Assembly: GCA_030428825.1 (NCBI GenBank)
Contig: JAUIEL010000061.1
Location: 1 to 15,649 of the forward strand
Reading direction: 5' to 3'
Length of the DNA stretch: 15,649 nucleotides
Source: a bacterium
Lineage (GTDB): Bacteria; Planctomycetota; B15-G4; JADJEK01
Within the stretch, counting starts at the first letter, position 1; each line of letters starts with the position of its first letter. Made by a program: the position numbers and the translations under genes. The notes under the pieces were generated by a model, which searched no databases, was not told the DNA's origin, and saw only the letters and a list, made by a program, of their open reading frames with translations. Shown piece after piece: positions 8,059 to 14,945 of the stretch.

Positions 8059-8082
8059 CGCGGCGGTCGGGCGACCGCCGCG
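8059..8082 (-). promoter_or_regulatory. Perfect 10-bp hairpin between SGNH gene and sigma factor start
   Basis: CGCGGCGGTC (8059-8068) and GACCGCCGCG (8073-8082) form a perfect stem with a four-base loop. It lies 60 bp after the SGNH stop and nine bases before the sigma ATG on the minus strand. It could therefore terminate the acylation operon, or fold in the sigma leader and restrict ribosome access. No U-tract follows, so either role is uncertain. Confidence 0.4.
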
Positions 8083-8087
8083 GCTCG

Positions 8088-8096
8088 AGTGTAGCA
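8088..8096 (-). promoter_or_regulatory. Candidate extended -10 promoter of the sigma-kinase operon
   Basis: On the minus strand the sequence reads TGCTACACT: a TGn extension followed by TACACT, which matches four of six -10 consensus positions. No -35 match is seen at the expected distance. A start about seven bases downstream would give a short leader containing most of the hairpin and the ATG at 8049. Confidence 0.3.
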
Positions 8097-8142
8097 CGCG
8101 CCGTCCGCGCCGCCGGGCCGCGGCGCGCCGGCCGACGCGCCC

Positions 8143-9213
8143 TCACCGCCCGAGCAGCGGCAGGAGAACGCGCTCGACGAACGTCCGGGTGAACCCCGCC
8201 GCCGCCGTGTGATGGAGGTGGCCGGTGTCGAGGAACGCCGCGTTCGGGAGGGCGTGGCCCCGGTCGAGGTCGAACAGCGGCACGCCCTCCTCGGCCGCGA
8301 TCCGCTCGGCGAGACGGCGGAACGCGGCGTAGTCGCCCGGCTCGAAGAAGCGGCGATGGACGGCGGTGATCGGCATGACGTACAGGAACGGCTTCAGCCC
8401 GTCGGCGCGCGCCTCGGCGAGCAGCTCGCGGACGCACGCGGTCTGCACCCCGCCGATCGCGTAGTCCTTCAGGTGATGCCGCCGGAAGCGCCGGCGCTCG
8501 ACCTTCGCGTTCAGGTCCTCGCGGCGCTGGCGATGGAACACCTGCCACCCCTTCTCCCCGGTCGCCCACGGGACGTCGAGCGCCCGCAGGTGCGCCTCCC
8601 ACGAGCCGCGCGGCGCGGACGCGCCCTCCGCGCCGTCGCCGTCGAACCACGTCGTCGGGTCGAGCCACCGCTTCAGGGTCGGTCGCTCCCGCACCAGCGC
8701 CAGCCCTCCGACGAGCGCCCGCGCCCCGGCGCCGAACCGGCCGCCGAGCAGGAGGTCGAGCGGCGTGTCTCCCGACTCGGCGTCGCCGATCGTCCCGCCC
8801 TCCGGGTCGTATCCGCAGCGCGCGAGGTACTCCGGCTCGTCGAAGACGCGATACGAGTCGTTCATCCCCGACCCGCGGATCTCGATGCCGATCCAGCCGT
8901 CGAGGTCGCCCCCCTCGACGACCGGTCGGAGCTTCTCGCGGTAGAGGCGGAGCATCCCGATCATCGTCAGCGCCCGGTGCGTGACGTCCGCGACCCACGC
9001 CCCCTCGACGCCCGCGTCGGCGAGCGCCGCCTCCGCGACCCGCGGCTTCAGGCCGAACTCGGTCCGCGACGAGCCGAGCAGGAGGACGACCGGCCCGTCG
9101 TGCGAGAAGTCGCCGCGCGTCTCCTCCGGCGCCCGGAGCCGCAGCCCCGCCTCCGCCGCGAGGAAGAAGACGGCCGTGAAGACGACGGATCGGACGCGAC
9201 GGGACGACTTCAT
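8143..9213 (-). CDS. Membrane-anchored SGNH-hydrolase-like protein, partner of the adjacent MBOAT
   Basis: The product has 356 residues. The N-terminus (about 7-22) is a hydrophobic anchor or signal, placing the rest outside the cytoplasm. LLLGSSRTEFG (44-54) matches block I of SGNH/AlgX-type proteins, with Ser48 or Ser49 as nucleophile. DTGHLHH (329-335) supplies the D-x-x-H pair (Asp329, His332) typical of block V. EIRGSGMND (111-119) may carry the Gly and Asn of the oxyanion hole. It starts 22 bp after the MBOAT gene on the same strand, with AGGAGAGGAG directly before the ATG. In alginate and cellulose acetylation systems such a protein takes the acyl group from the MBOAT and transfers it to a polymer. 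That role is inferred here; the polymer is unknown. Confidence 0.78.
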   Translation of the reverse strand: MKSSRRVRSVVFTAVFFLAAEAGLRLRAPEETRGDFSHDGPVVLLLGSSRTEFGLKPRVAEAALADAGVEGAWVADVTHRALTMIGMLRLYREKLRPVVEGGDLDGWIGIEIRGSGMNDSYRVFDEPEYLARCGYDPEGGTIGDAESGDTPLDLLLGGRFGAGARALVGGLALVRERPTLKRWLDPTTWFDGDGAEGASAPRGSWEAHLRALDVPWATGEKGWQVFHRQRREDLNAKVERRRFRRHHLKDYAIGGVQTACVRELLAEARADGLKPFLYVMPITAVHRRFFEPGDYAAFRRLAERIAAEEGVPLFDLDRGHALPNAAFLDTGHLHHTAAAGFTRTFVERVLLPLLGR

Positions 9214-9235
9214 CTCCTCTCCTCTCTCTCCGACG

Positions 9236-10642
9236 TCAGAATTCGAAGTAGACGAACTGGATCTCGTCGACGAAGAAGACGGTCACGAGCACGAGCATCG
9301 CGGCGAGCACGAGCCCTTGCGCGATCCCCGGCAGCCGCTCCCAGACCCGTTCCCGGAGGCGCGTCCGTCGCTCGCACCACTGCAGGCCGAGCCACGCGAA
9401 CACCACGCCGACCCAGCGGAGGCCGAGCGACTCGCCGTTGTCGAGCCACTCGAACGCGCTGAACATCCGCCGGACGTACACCTCCATCGACGCGAAGTCC
9501 TCGGAGCGGAACATCACCAGCGCGAACGAGACGAGCGTGAACGTGAACGCCCAGCGACCGAACGCGCCCGCCGCGCTCGGCGAGGAGCGTCCCTTCCGCC
9601 CGACCCCGAGCGCCCGTTCGACGGCGAGGATCACGCCGTGGAACATCCCCCAGACGATGAAGGTCCACGCGGCGCCGTGCCAGATCCCCGACACGAACAT
9701 CGTCAGGAACAGGTTGAACGACGTGCGCGCCTCGCCGTGCCGAGAACCGCCGGCCGCGATGTAGACGAAGTCGCGCAGCCACGCCCCCATGGTCATGTGC
9801 CATCGCCGCCAGAAGTCGGTGACCGAGCGGGCGAGGTACGGCGCGTCGAAGTTCTCGGGCAGCTCGACGCCGAACACCCGCGCCAGCCCGATCGCCATGT
9901 CCGCGTACCCCGAGAAGTCGAGGTAGACCTGGAGCGCGAACCCGAACGCGCCGCACCAGAGGGCGAGCGCCGAGAACTCGTCCGGGGCGGCGAAGACGGC
10001 GTCGACGTAGAGCGAGAGGTTGTCGGCGACGACGACCTTCTTGAACAGCCCGAGGACGAACCGCTGGAAGCCGGAGGCGAACCGGTCCGCGGCGAGCGGC
10101 CTCATCTCGCGGACCTGGTGGAAGAACTGGGTCGCGCGCACGATCGGCCCGGCGACGAGCTGCGGAAAGAACGCGACGAACAGCGCGAAGTCGCGCAGCG
10201 AATCGACCGGCGCCGTCCGCCGGCGGTAGACGTCGATCGTGTAGCTGAGCGTCTGGAACGTGTAGAAGGAGATGCCGACCGGGATGTCCGCGGGGAGGCG
10301 CGGCGGCTCCCACGCGAGGGACGAGAAGATCGGCTCGAAGTTCCCGAGCACGAAGTTCCCGTACTTGAAGATCCCGAGCACGCCGAGGTTCGTGACGAGG
10401 CTGACGAGGAGCCACCGCCGCCGTCCGCCCGGGTCCTCGGTCGCGGCGATCGACCGGGCGGCGTAGAAGTCGACCGCGGTCGAGAGCCAGAGGAGCCCGA
10501 GGTAGCGGACGTCCCAGTTCGCGTAGAAGACGTAGCTCGCGACGACCAGCAGCGCCTTCTTCGCGCCGCTCCCCCGCGCGAGGCCGTACAGCGGGAGCAC
10601 GACCGCGATGAAGAGGAGGAAGATCGACGAGTTGAAGAGCAT
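9236..10642 (-). CDS. MBOAT-family membrane O-acyltransferase (AlgI-like)
   Basis: The product has 468 residues with about 10 hydrophobic segments. The family signature is clear: FYTFQTLSYTIDVYR (126-140), FFPQLVAGPI (158-167), LDFSGYADMAIG (241-252), DFWRRWHMTMGAWLRDF (276-292) and SGIWHGAAWTFIVWG (318-332). His322 in WHG corresponds to the essential histidine of AlgI-type enzymes, and His282 in RRWH to the second conserved one. The enzyme should move acyl groups, commonly acetyl, across the cytoplasmic membrane onto a partner protein or polymer. The GNAT gene ends 18 bp upstream and the SGNH gene begins 22 bp downstream, so all three probably form one transcript. The 18 bp before its ATG are pyrimidine-rich, with no Shine-Dalgarno, which suggests initiation coupled to the upstream gene. 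Confidence 0.95.
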   Translation of the reverse strand: MLFNSSIFLLFIAVVLPLYGLARGSGAKKALLVVASYVFYANWDVRYLGLLWLSTAVDFYAARSIAATEDPGGRRRWLLVSLVTNLGVLGIFKYGNFVLGNFEPIFSSLAWEPPRLPADIPVGISFYTFQTLSYTIDVYRRRTAPVDSLRDFALFVAFFPQLVAGPIVRATQFFHQVREMRPLAADRFASGFQRFVLGLFKKVVVADNLSLYVDAVFAAPDEFSALALWCGAFGFALQVYLDFSGYADMAIGLARVFGVELPENFDAPYLARSVTDFWRRWHMTMGAWLRDFVYIAAGGSRHGEARTSFNLFLTMFVSGIWHGAAWTFIVWGMFHGVILAVERALGVGRKGRSSPSAAGAFGRWAFTFTLVSFALVMFRSEDFASMEVYVRRMFSAFEWLDNGESLGLRWVGVVFAWLGLQWCERRTRLRERVWERLPGIAQGLVLAAMLVLVTVFFVDEIQFVYFEF

Positions 10643-10660
10643 GGGCGGAGCCGGGGGAGG

Positions 10661-11140
10661 CTACCCTCCGTCGGCGAGGCGAGAAAGCGCCTCCCCGGTC
10701 ACCCGGTGGACCGTCCAGCCGTCCATCGGCTCCGCCCCGAGCGCGCGGTAGAACTCGATCGCCGGCGTGTTCCAGTCGAGGACCGACCACTCGAAGCGCC
10801 CGCAGCCGGCGTCGACGGCGATCCGCGCCAGCCGCTTCAGGAGCGCCTTCCCGACCCCCTTCCCGCGCGCCGCCGGCGTCACGTACAGGTCCTCGAGGTA
10901 GAGGCCCGGCCGCCCGAGCCAGGTCGAGTAGTTCCGGAACCAGAGCGCGAACCCGACCGGCGTTCCGTCGAGCTCGGCGACCAGCGCCTCGAACGGCGGG
11001 CGCTCCGCCTCGAGCTGGGCGCGGATCGCCGCGGCGTCGGTGACGACCGCGTCCGGCTCGCGTTCGTACTCCGCGAGCTCGCGGACGAACCGCTCGAGGG
11101 TCTCGGCGTCGGCGGGGACGGCGGGGCGGAGGGTGAGCAT
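10661..11140 (-). CDS. GNAT-family N-acetyltransferase (SSAT-like)
   Basis: The product has 159 residues, the usual length for a single-domain GNAT enzyme. LEDLYVTPAARGKGVGKALL (82-101) is motif A, with the acetyl-CoA pyrophosphate loop R/G-x-x-G-x-G. RFEWSVLDWNTPAIEFYRALG (residues 115-135) is motif B, with the conserved Asn and Tyr. The N-terminal LRPAVPADAE and the overall pattern resemble spermidine/spermine acetyltransferases (SAT1-like), but bacterial relatives have varied amine substrates. It is the first gene of the same-strand cluster with the MBOAT and SGNH genes and faces the divergent hydrolase. Only a weak GGTAGG lies upstream of the ATG. Acetylation of an amine is safe to predict; the substrate, and whether it serves the acylation genes, are not. 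Confidence 0.9.
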   Translation of the reverse strand: MLTLRPAVPADAETLERFVRELAEYEREPDAVVTDAAAIRAQLEAERPPFEALVAELDGTPVGFALWFRNYSTWLGRPGLYLEDLYVTPAARGKGVGKALLKRLARIAVDAGCGRFEWSVLDWNTPAIEFYRALGAEPMDGWTVHRVTGEALSRLADGG

Positions 11141-11156
11141 GCGCGGAACCTACCAG

Positions 11157-11182
11157 GGCCGGCGGCCGACCGGCCGGCGGCC
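11157..11182. repeat. Two exact 11-bp direct repeats GGCCGGCGGCC in divergent promoter region
   Basis: GGCCGGCGGCC occurs at 11157-11167 and again at 11172-11182, a 15-bp period. The block also has internal dyads (GGCC GACC GGCC). It sits in the 101-bp gap between the divergent GNAT and hydrolase genes and could be an operator, though GC-rich background makes chance likely. Confidence 0.35.
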
Positions 11183-11195
11183 TCCCGCTCCGATC

Positions 11196-11215
11196 GCTCC
11201 GAGTAAGCTCGGGGC
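11196..11215 (+). promoter_or_regulatory. Leader hairpin upstream of the secreted hydrolase gene
   Basis: GCTCCGAG (11196-11203) pairs with CTCGGGGC (11208-11215), eight pairs including one G-U, around the loop TAAG. It lies 26 bp before the ATG and upstream of the GGGAGG ribosome site, so it would be in the mRNA leader or at the promoter. Confidence 0.3.
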
Positions 11216-11241
11216 CGTCGCCTCTCCCCGGGAGGTCCTCG

Positions 11242-12999
11242 ATGCGACCGTCGTTCCGCCCCCTCGTCCTCCGCCTGCTCGGTCCGTTCCTGGTCTCCAC
11301 GCCCCTCCTCGCCGGCGAGGACCCGGCGGGCTTCGTCGGTCGCTGGCGGGGGGACCTCGACGCCGGCGGCCTCCCGATCCCGACCGTCCTCCACCTCGCG
11401 CTCGAGGACGGCGTGCTCGGCGGGACCGTCGACAGTCCGGCGCAGAACGTCTTCGGGCTGGAGATCACGGACGTGACGTTCGCCGAGGACGGGACCGCGA
11501 CGGTCTCGATCGGGGCGGTCGGCGCGCGGTACGTGGCGAGGCTGGAGGACGGCGCGCTCGTCGGCACGTGGTCGCAGCGCGGCGTCGAGCTGCCGCTCGT
11601 CTGCGCCCGCGAGGAGGTCGCCGACGACGCGCGCGTCCCGGGACAGGAGCGGTTCGTCGGGTCGTGGGAGGGGCGTCTCGACGTGGGGGCGCAGTCGCTC
11701 CGCCTCCGCTTCCACGTGAAGGAGGACGCCGCGGGTCGGCTGGTCGGGACGATGGACAGCCCCGACCAGGGCGCGCGCGACGTCCCGCTGACCCGGGTCG
11801 CCGCCCAGCCCGAGGGGCGACTCGACGTCGAGCTGAGTTCGGCCGGCCTCCGCTTCTCCGGCGCGCTCGAGGAGGGCGGGGCGAGGTGCGCCGGGGAGCT
11901 CCGGCAGGGGGGGCTCGAGTTCCCGCTCGTCCTCTCACGGATCGATCCGCCGCCGCCGGTCCGTCGGCCGCAGACGCCGAAGCCGCCGTTCCCGTACGGG
12001 GTCGAGGAGGCGCGGTACGAGAACGAGGAGGCGGAGGTCACGATCACCGGGACGCTGACGGTGCCGGAGGGGGAGGGGCCGTTCCCGGCCGCGCTGCTGA
12101 TCACCGGCTCGGGGCCGCAGGACCGCGACGAGACGCTCTTCGACCACAAGCCGTTCCTCGTGCTCGCGGACCACCTGACGCGACGCGGCGTCTGCGTGCT
12201 GCGGGTCGACGACCGCGGCGTCGGCGGGACGTCGGCCGGGAGTCCGGACGCGACCTCCGAGGACCTCGCCGGCGACGTGCTCGCCGGCGTCCGCTTCCTG
12301 CGCGGGCGCGCCGAGGTCGACCCGGCGCGGGTCGGGCTCGTCGGGCACAGCGAAGGAGGACTGATCGCCCCGATGGTCGCGGTCCGGGCACCCGACGAGG
12401 TCGCGTACCTGGTCCTCCTGGCGGGGCCGGGGGTGACCGGCGAGGAGATCCTGCTCGAGCAGGCGGCGCTCCTCTCGCGCGCCGAAGGGGGGGACGAGGA
12501 GTCGATCGCCGCCAACCGTCGTCTGCAGGAAGTCCTGTTCGAGGTGCTGAAGGAGCACCCCGACGCCTCGCGCGCCGACCTGACGATCCGGCTCCGGAAG
12601 GCGTTCGCGGCGCACGAGGAGCTCCTCCCCGAGGGCGCGTCGGCCGACGCCCTGATCGCGCAGCAGGTGCGGCAGCTCGCGTCGCCCTGGATGCGGTTCT
12701 TCCTGACGTACGACCCGCGGCCGACGCTCGCGGCGGTCCGCTGCCCCGTGCTCGCGGTGAACGGCGAGAAGGACCTGCAGGTCCCGTCCCGCCTGAACCT
12801 CGACGCGATCGGCGCGGCGCTGCGGGAGGGCGGCGCGGACGACGTGACGCTGCTCGAACTCCCTTCCCTGAACCATTTGTTCCAGACCTGTGAGACCGGC
12901 GCGTTCAGCGAGTACGACGCGATCGAGGAGACGTTCGCGGAGGCGGCGCTCGAGGAGATCTCCACGTGGATCGTCGCGCGCTTCGGCGAGGAGGGGTGA
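11242..12999 (+). CDS. Secreted alpha/beta hydrolase (serine hydrolase) with duplicated N-terminal beta domain
   Basis: The product has 585 residues. A signal peptide is likely (cleavage near LLA/GED, residue 24). Residues about 30-122 and 137-232 are two copies of one beta-rich domain: GRWRGDLDAG against GSWEGRLDVG, and GTVDSPAQ against GTMDSPDQ. A proline-rich linker (about 236-250) leads to a hydrolase domain at 255-585. Its triad is visible: Ser370 in GHSEGG, Asp511 in NGEKDLQV and His545 in LNHLF. ITGSGPQDRDE (287-297) and DDRGVGGTS (323-331) are typical of the COG1073/S33-like family, which contains esterases and peptidases. The start is backed by GGGAGG seven bases upstream. The metallochaperone-like gene starts four bases after the stop, probably in one operon. 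The substrate is unknown. Confidence 0.88.
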   Translation: MRPSFRPLVLRLLGPFLVSTPLLAGEDPAGFVGRWRGDLDAGGLPIPTVLHLALEDGVLGGTVDSPAQNVFGLEITDVTFAEDGTATVSIGAVGARYVARLEDGALVGTWSQRGVELPLVCAREEVADDARVPGQERFVGSWEGRLDVGAQSLRLRFHVKEDAAGRLVGTMDSPDQGARDVPLTRVAAQPEGRLDVELSSAGLRFSGALEEGGARCAGELRQGGLEFPLVLSRIDPPPPVRRPQTPKPPFPYGVEEARYENEEAEVTITGTLTVPEGEGPFPAALLITGSGPQDRDETLFDHKPFLVLADHLTRRGVCVLRVDDRGVGGTSAGSPDATSEDLAGDVLAGVRFLRGRAEVDPARVGLVGHSEGGLIAPMVAVRAPDEVAYLVLLAGPGVTGEEILLEQAALLSRAEGGDEESIAANRRLQEVLFEVLKEHPDASRADLTIRLRKAFAAHEELLPEGASADALIAQQVRQLASPWMRFFLTYDPRPTLAAVRCPVLAVNGEKDLQVPSRLNLDAIGAALREGGADDVTLLELPSLNHLFQTCETGAFSEYDAIEETFAEAALEEISTWIVARFGEEG

Positions 13000-13003
13000 C
13001 GAG

Positions 13004-13462
13004 GTGAGTCGCGCCTTCGTCAAGGAAGGGGAGGTCGGCGACCCGGTCTGCCCGGGCGACGCGTGCGGCGGCGCCGGCGAACCGGTCACGAAGGAGACCC
13101 TGCGGGCGCACCTCGTCGCGGGGGCGATCGAGCGCCTGCCGAAGGCGGGGTTCTTCTGCGCGAACGCGTCGTGTCGCGTGGCGTACTTCGACGGCTGGGG
13201 CGGCGTGGCCACGGTCGACGACCTGACCGCCCCGGTCTGGCCGAAGGCGGCGGACGCGCCGATCTGCGCCTGCCTCGGTCTGACCGAGGACGACGTGATC
13301 GAGGACGCGGCGGCGGGACGGAAGGACCGGATCCGCGACATCGTCTGGCGCGCCGAGGACGGCGGCGGCGCCTGCGTCACGAACGCCGCCGACGGCCGCT
13401 CCTGCGTCCTCGCGGTGAGACGGCTGTTCCAGGCCCATTTCCGCCCGCCCGGCGGCTTGTAG
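13004..13462 (+). CDS. CopZ-N-like zinc / [2Fe-2S] cluster binding protein (putative metallochaperone)
   Basis: The product has 152 residues from a GTG, with the purine-rich end of the upstream gene (GGAGGGG) as ribosome site. It has exactly eight cysteines in two sets. C16, C21, C52 and C57 suit a zinc site. C88 and C90 (ICACLGLTEDDV) with C124 and C134 (GGACVTNAADGRSC) match the CxC...C...C pattern of BFD-like [2Fe-2S] domains. This layout matches the N-terminal part of Archaeoglobus CopZ and the family named putative iron-sulfur cluster-binding metallochaperone. The C-terminal HMA copper-binding domain of CopZ is absent and no P-type ATPase is in view, so a role in copper transfer is only a hypothesis. 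It is probably cotranscribed with the secreted hydrolase. Confidence 0.82.
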   Translation: MSRAFVKEGEVGDPVCPGDACGGAGEPVTKETLRAHLVAGAIERLPKAGFFCANASCRVAYFDGWGGVATVDDLTAPVWPKAADAPICACLGLTEDDVIEDAAAGRKDRIRDIVWRAEDGGGACVTNAADGRSCVLAVRRLFQAHFRPPGGL

Positions 13463-13592
13463 AAACGAAACGGGCGATCCGCGGTTCTCCGGGCCGAAAA
13501 CCCGCCGAGCGGCCGTTCGAGCCCTCGGAACGGACTGGCACGCGGCTCGCTTCGGGGGATCTCGAATCGAAACCCGAACCCCGGAGGATCCC

Positions 13593-13859
13593 ATGCCGAA
13601 CACCAGGAACGGCTCCCGCTCGAAGAAGAACGACCCTCGCCAGCAGTTCACCGACGCCGCGTCCGCCGCGCGCGACAACGTGCGCGACATGGGCGGTGCG
13701 GCGGCCGGCATCGCGAAGGAACAGGTCGACCACGTGGTCGAGACGGCGACGTCGGTGCGCGATTCGGTCGCCGAGAAGGTGAGGAAGAACCCGATGCCGT
13801 CGCTCATGATCGCGGCCGGCGCGGGGCTCCTCGCCGGCGTCCTGCTCCGCCGGCGCTGA
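13593..13859 (+). CDS. DUF883 / ElaB-YqjD-like small membrane protein
   Basis: The product has 88 residues: a charged, amphipathic helix-rich N-terminal part (about 15-65, with repeated A-x-x-x-R-D/V patterns such as AASAARDNVRD and ATSVRDSVAEKV), then KNPMPSLMIAAGAGLLAGVLLRRR-type membrane anchor at about 66-88. The KxxxNP..S..IA.G.G...G.LL pattern at the anchor is characteristic of the DUF883 family. Enterobacterial members are stationary-phase inner-membrane proteins that associate with ribosomes. GGAGG lies five bases before the ATG. It is the first gene of a tight three-gene operon. Family assignment is good; the function in this organism is not established. Confidence 0.82.
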   Translation: MPNTRNGSRSKKNDPRQQFTDAASAARDNVRDMGGAAAGIAKEQVDHVVETATSVRDSVAEKVRKNPMPSLMIAAGAGLLAGVLLRRR

Positions 13860-13879
13860 GACGCGGGCCGGAGCGAACG

Positions 13880-14362
13880 ATGACCCCGTGGAGTCCGAGG
13901 ACGAGCGCCGGCCGACCGGAGCCCGCGAACGGCGAGGACGAGGAAGCCCGCGCCGAGCGCGAGCTCCGGGAGGCGTGGCGCGCGCTGCGGTCCGACGCGT
14001 CCGACTGCGTCGACGATCTCCGCGCCACCGGCGCCGTCCACGTCGAGCGCCTCGGGCTGAAGCTCCGGAACGCCCTCTTCGCCGCCGCCGGCTCCGCCGT
14101 GGTCGCCCTCGCGATCGCGGCGGTCGCCGTCTTCTCCGCGGTGGAACTCCTGCGCGGCGTCTCCCTCGCGCTCGTCCGGTGGACGGGAGAGGCGTGGGTC
14201 GGCCCGCTCGCCGCGGGCGCGCTCGGCTGGGCCGCCGTCGCCGCCGCGTTCCTCCTCTGGCGCCGCCGCGCCGACCGGAAGGTCGCCGCGCGGCTCGAGG
14301 AACGACTCGCCGAACTGGAGGCCGCCGACGCGGCCGCCGAAACCGCGGGGATCGAACCATGA
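13880..14362 (+). CDS. YqjE-like / putative actinobacterial holin-X-type membrane protein (DUF1469 group)
   Basis: The product has 160 residues. An acidic N-terminal helix (about 17-60) is followed by two membrane segments: about 66-92 (FAAAGSAVVALAIAAVAVFS) and about 107-126 (VGPLAAGALGWAAVAAAFLL). A charged coiled tail ends the protein (about 127-155). Length, two central membrane helices and position after a DUF883 gene match the yqjD-yqjE gene order of enterobacteria. GGAG lies a few bases before the ATG, 20 bp after the previous stop. Its stop overlaps the next start as ATGA. The holin name of related families is a similarity label and does not imply phage origin. Confidence 0.7.
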   Translation: MTPWSPRTSAGRPEPANGEDEEARAERELREAWRALRSDASDCVDDLRATGAVHVERLGLKLRNALFAAAGSAVVALAIAAVAVFSAVELLRGVSLALVRWTGEAWVGPLAAGALGWAAVAAAFLLWRRRADRKVAARLEERLAELEAADAAAETAGIEP

Positions 14363-14799
14363 CCGAGCGTCCCGCCGTCCCCCGCCGCTCCCCCGAGGAG
14401 CTGCTCGACGAGATCGAACGCCGCCTTCGGGTCCGCCGAAGGGGGGCCCTCGACCGTCTCCGCGACGACGCGGGCGTGCTCGCCTCGCCGCGTCGATGGA
14501 CGCTCGCGCGGCCGCTCGCGAGCTGCGGGGCCGTCTTCGCCGGCGCGGCGCTGCTCGCACGCGGAGACGGCGGGGCCGCGGATCCGCGACGCGGCGGCGC
14601 GGGGGGCGGTCGAGAGCACGACGCCGCCGCGTCCTCGGACGACGAGACGTCGACCGGCGCCTGGTCCGCCCTGCTCGCGCTCGGCGCCCGGGCGGCCACG
14701 ACCTGGCTGGTCCAGCACGTCTCCGACGTCGTCGATCCGGACGTCGCGGACCCGGGTCCGGCCGGGGAGGCGCCTCCCCCGTTCGCGTCGGTCGATTGA
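14359..14799 (+). CDS. Hypothetical protein, third gene of the DUF883 operon
   Basis: The product has 146 residues and is not recognised as a named family. It starts within the ATGA overlap with the preceding gene, which strongly supports both the start and coexpression. Residues 11-45 form a charged helix (SPEELLDEIERRLR). Residues about 48-66 are weakly hydrophobic (LARPLASCGAVFAGAALLA) and may be a membrane segment. A low-complexity Gly/Asp/Ser stretch follows (about 68-99), then a second hydrophobic helix (about 101-119). In the enterobacterial operon the third gene (yqjK) is likewise a small helical protein, but sequence resemblance is not evident by eye. Confidence 0.65.
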   Translation: MTERPAVPRRSPEELLDEIERRLRVRRRGALDRLRDDAGVLASPRRWTLARPLASCGAVFAGAALLARGDGGAADPRRGGAGGGREHDAAASSDDETSTGAWSALLALGARAATTWLVQHVSDVVDPDVADPGPAGEAPPPFASVD

Positions 14800-14850
14800 G
14801 GACGTCGCGCCCTCCTCTCGTCGCCTTCTTCCCCGATCGATGGACCGTGA

Positions 14851-14868
14851 CGCTCCGGACGCGGAGCG
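14851..14868 (+). terminator. 7-bp GC hairpin after the three-gene membrane operon
   Basis: CGCTCCG (14851-14857) and CGGAGCG (14862-14868) form a perfect stem around the loop GACG, 51 bp after the stop of the last operon gene and upstream of the next promoter candidate. There is no T-tract, so the terminator role is tentative. Confidence 0.35.
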
Positions 14869-14897
14869 CCGGACGACCACCCCGTTCCTCGACGGTC

Positions 14898-14906
14898 TGC
14901 TAGGAT
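14898..14906 (+). promoter_or_regulatory. Candidate extended -10 promoter of the response-regulator gene
   Basis: TGCTAGGAT consists of a TGn extension plus TAGGAT, close to the -10 consensus. It lies 39 bp before the ATG, giving a leader of about 33 bases. No -35 match is visible at 17 bp spacing, as expected for an extended -10 promoter. Confidence 0.4.
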
Positions 14907-14945
14907 GCCGCGGCCTGTAAGAGTCTTGCCGAAACACTGGTGCCG

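Noticed and set aside
8050..8097. GTG start at 8097 adding 16 residues to the sigma factor
   Set aside because: These codons coincide with a likely -10 element and a perfect hairpin, and sigma homology begins after the ATG at 8049.
7433..8998. Open frame on - extending the kinase by over 500 residues
   Set aside because: It runs over the sigma and SGNH genes in another frame and gives Arg/Pro/Ala-rich sequence typical of GC-rich shadows; the GTG at 7432 has a ribosome site.
9210..12965. 1251-residue open frame on -
   Set aside because: It crosses the MBOAT, GNAT and hydrolase genes out of frame and its translation is low-complexity Arg/Ser/Pro with no motif.
13513..13533. CCGTTC/GAACGG inverted repeat in the gap before the DUF883 gene as a terminator
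   Set aside because: Only six pairs with a nine-base loop and no T-tract; too weak to annotate in GC-rich DNA.
13880..14362. Holin-like protein taken as a sign of a prophage
   Set aside because: No other phage gene is nearby and the gene order matches a cellular yqjDE-type operon.
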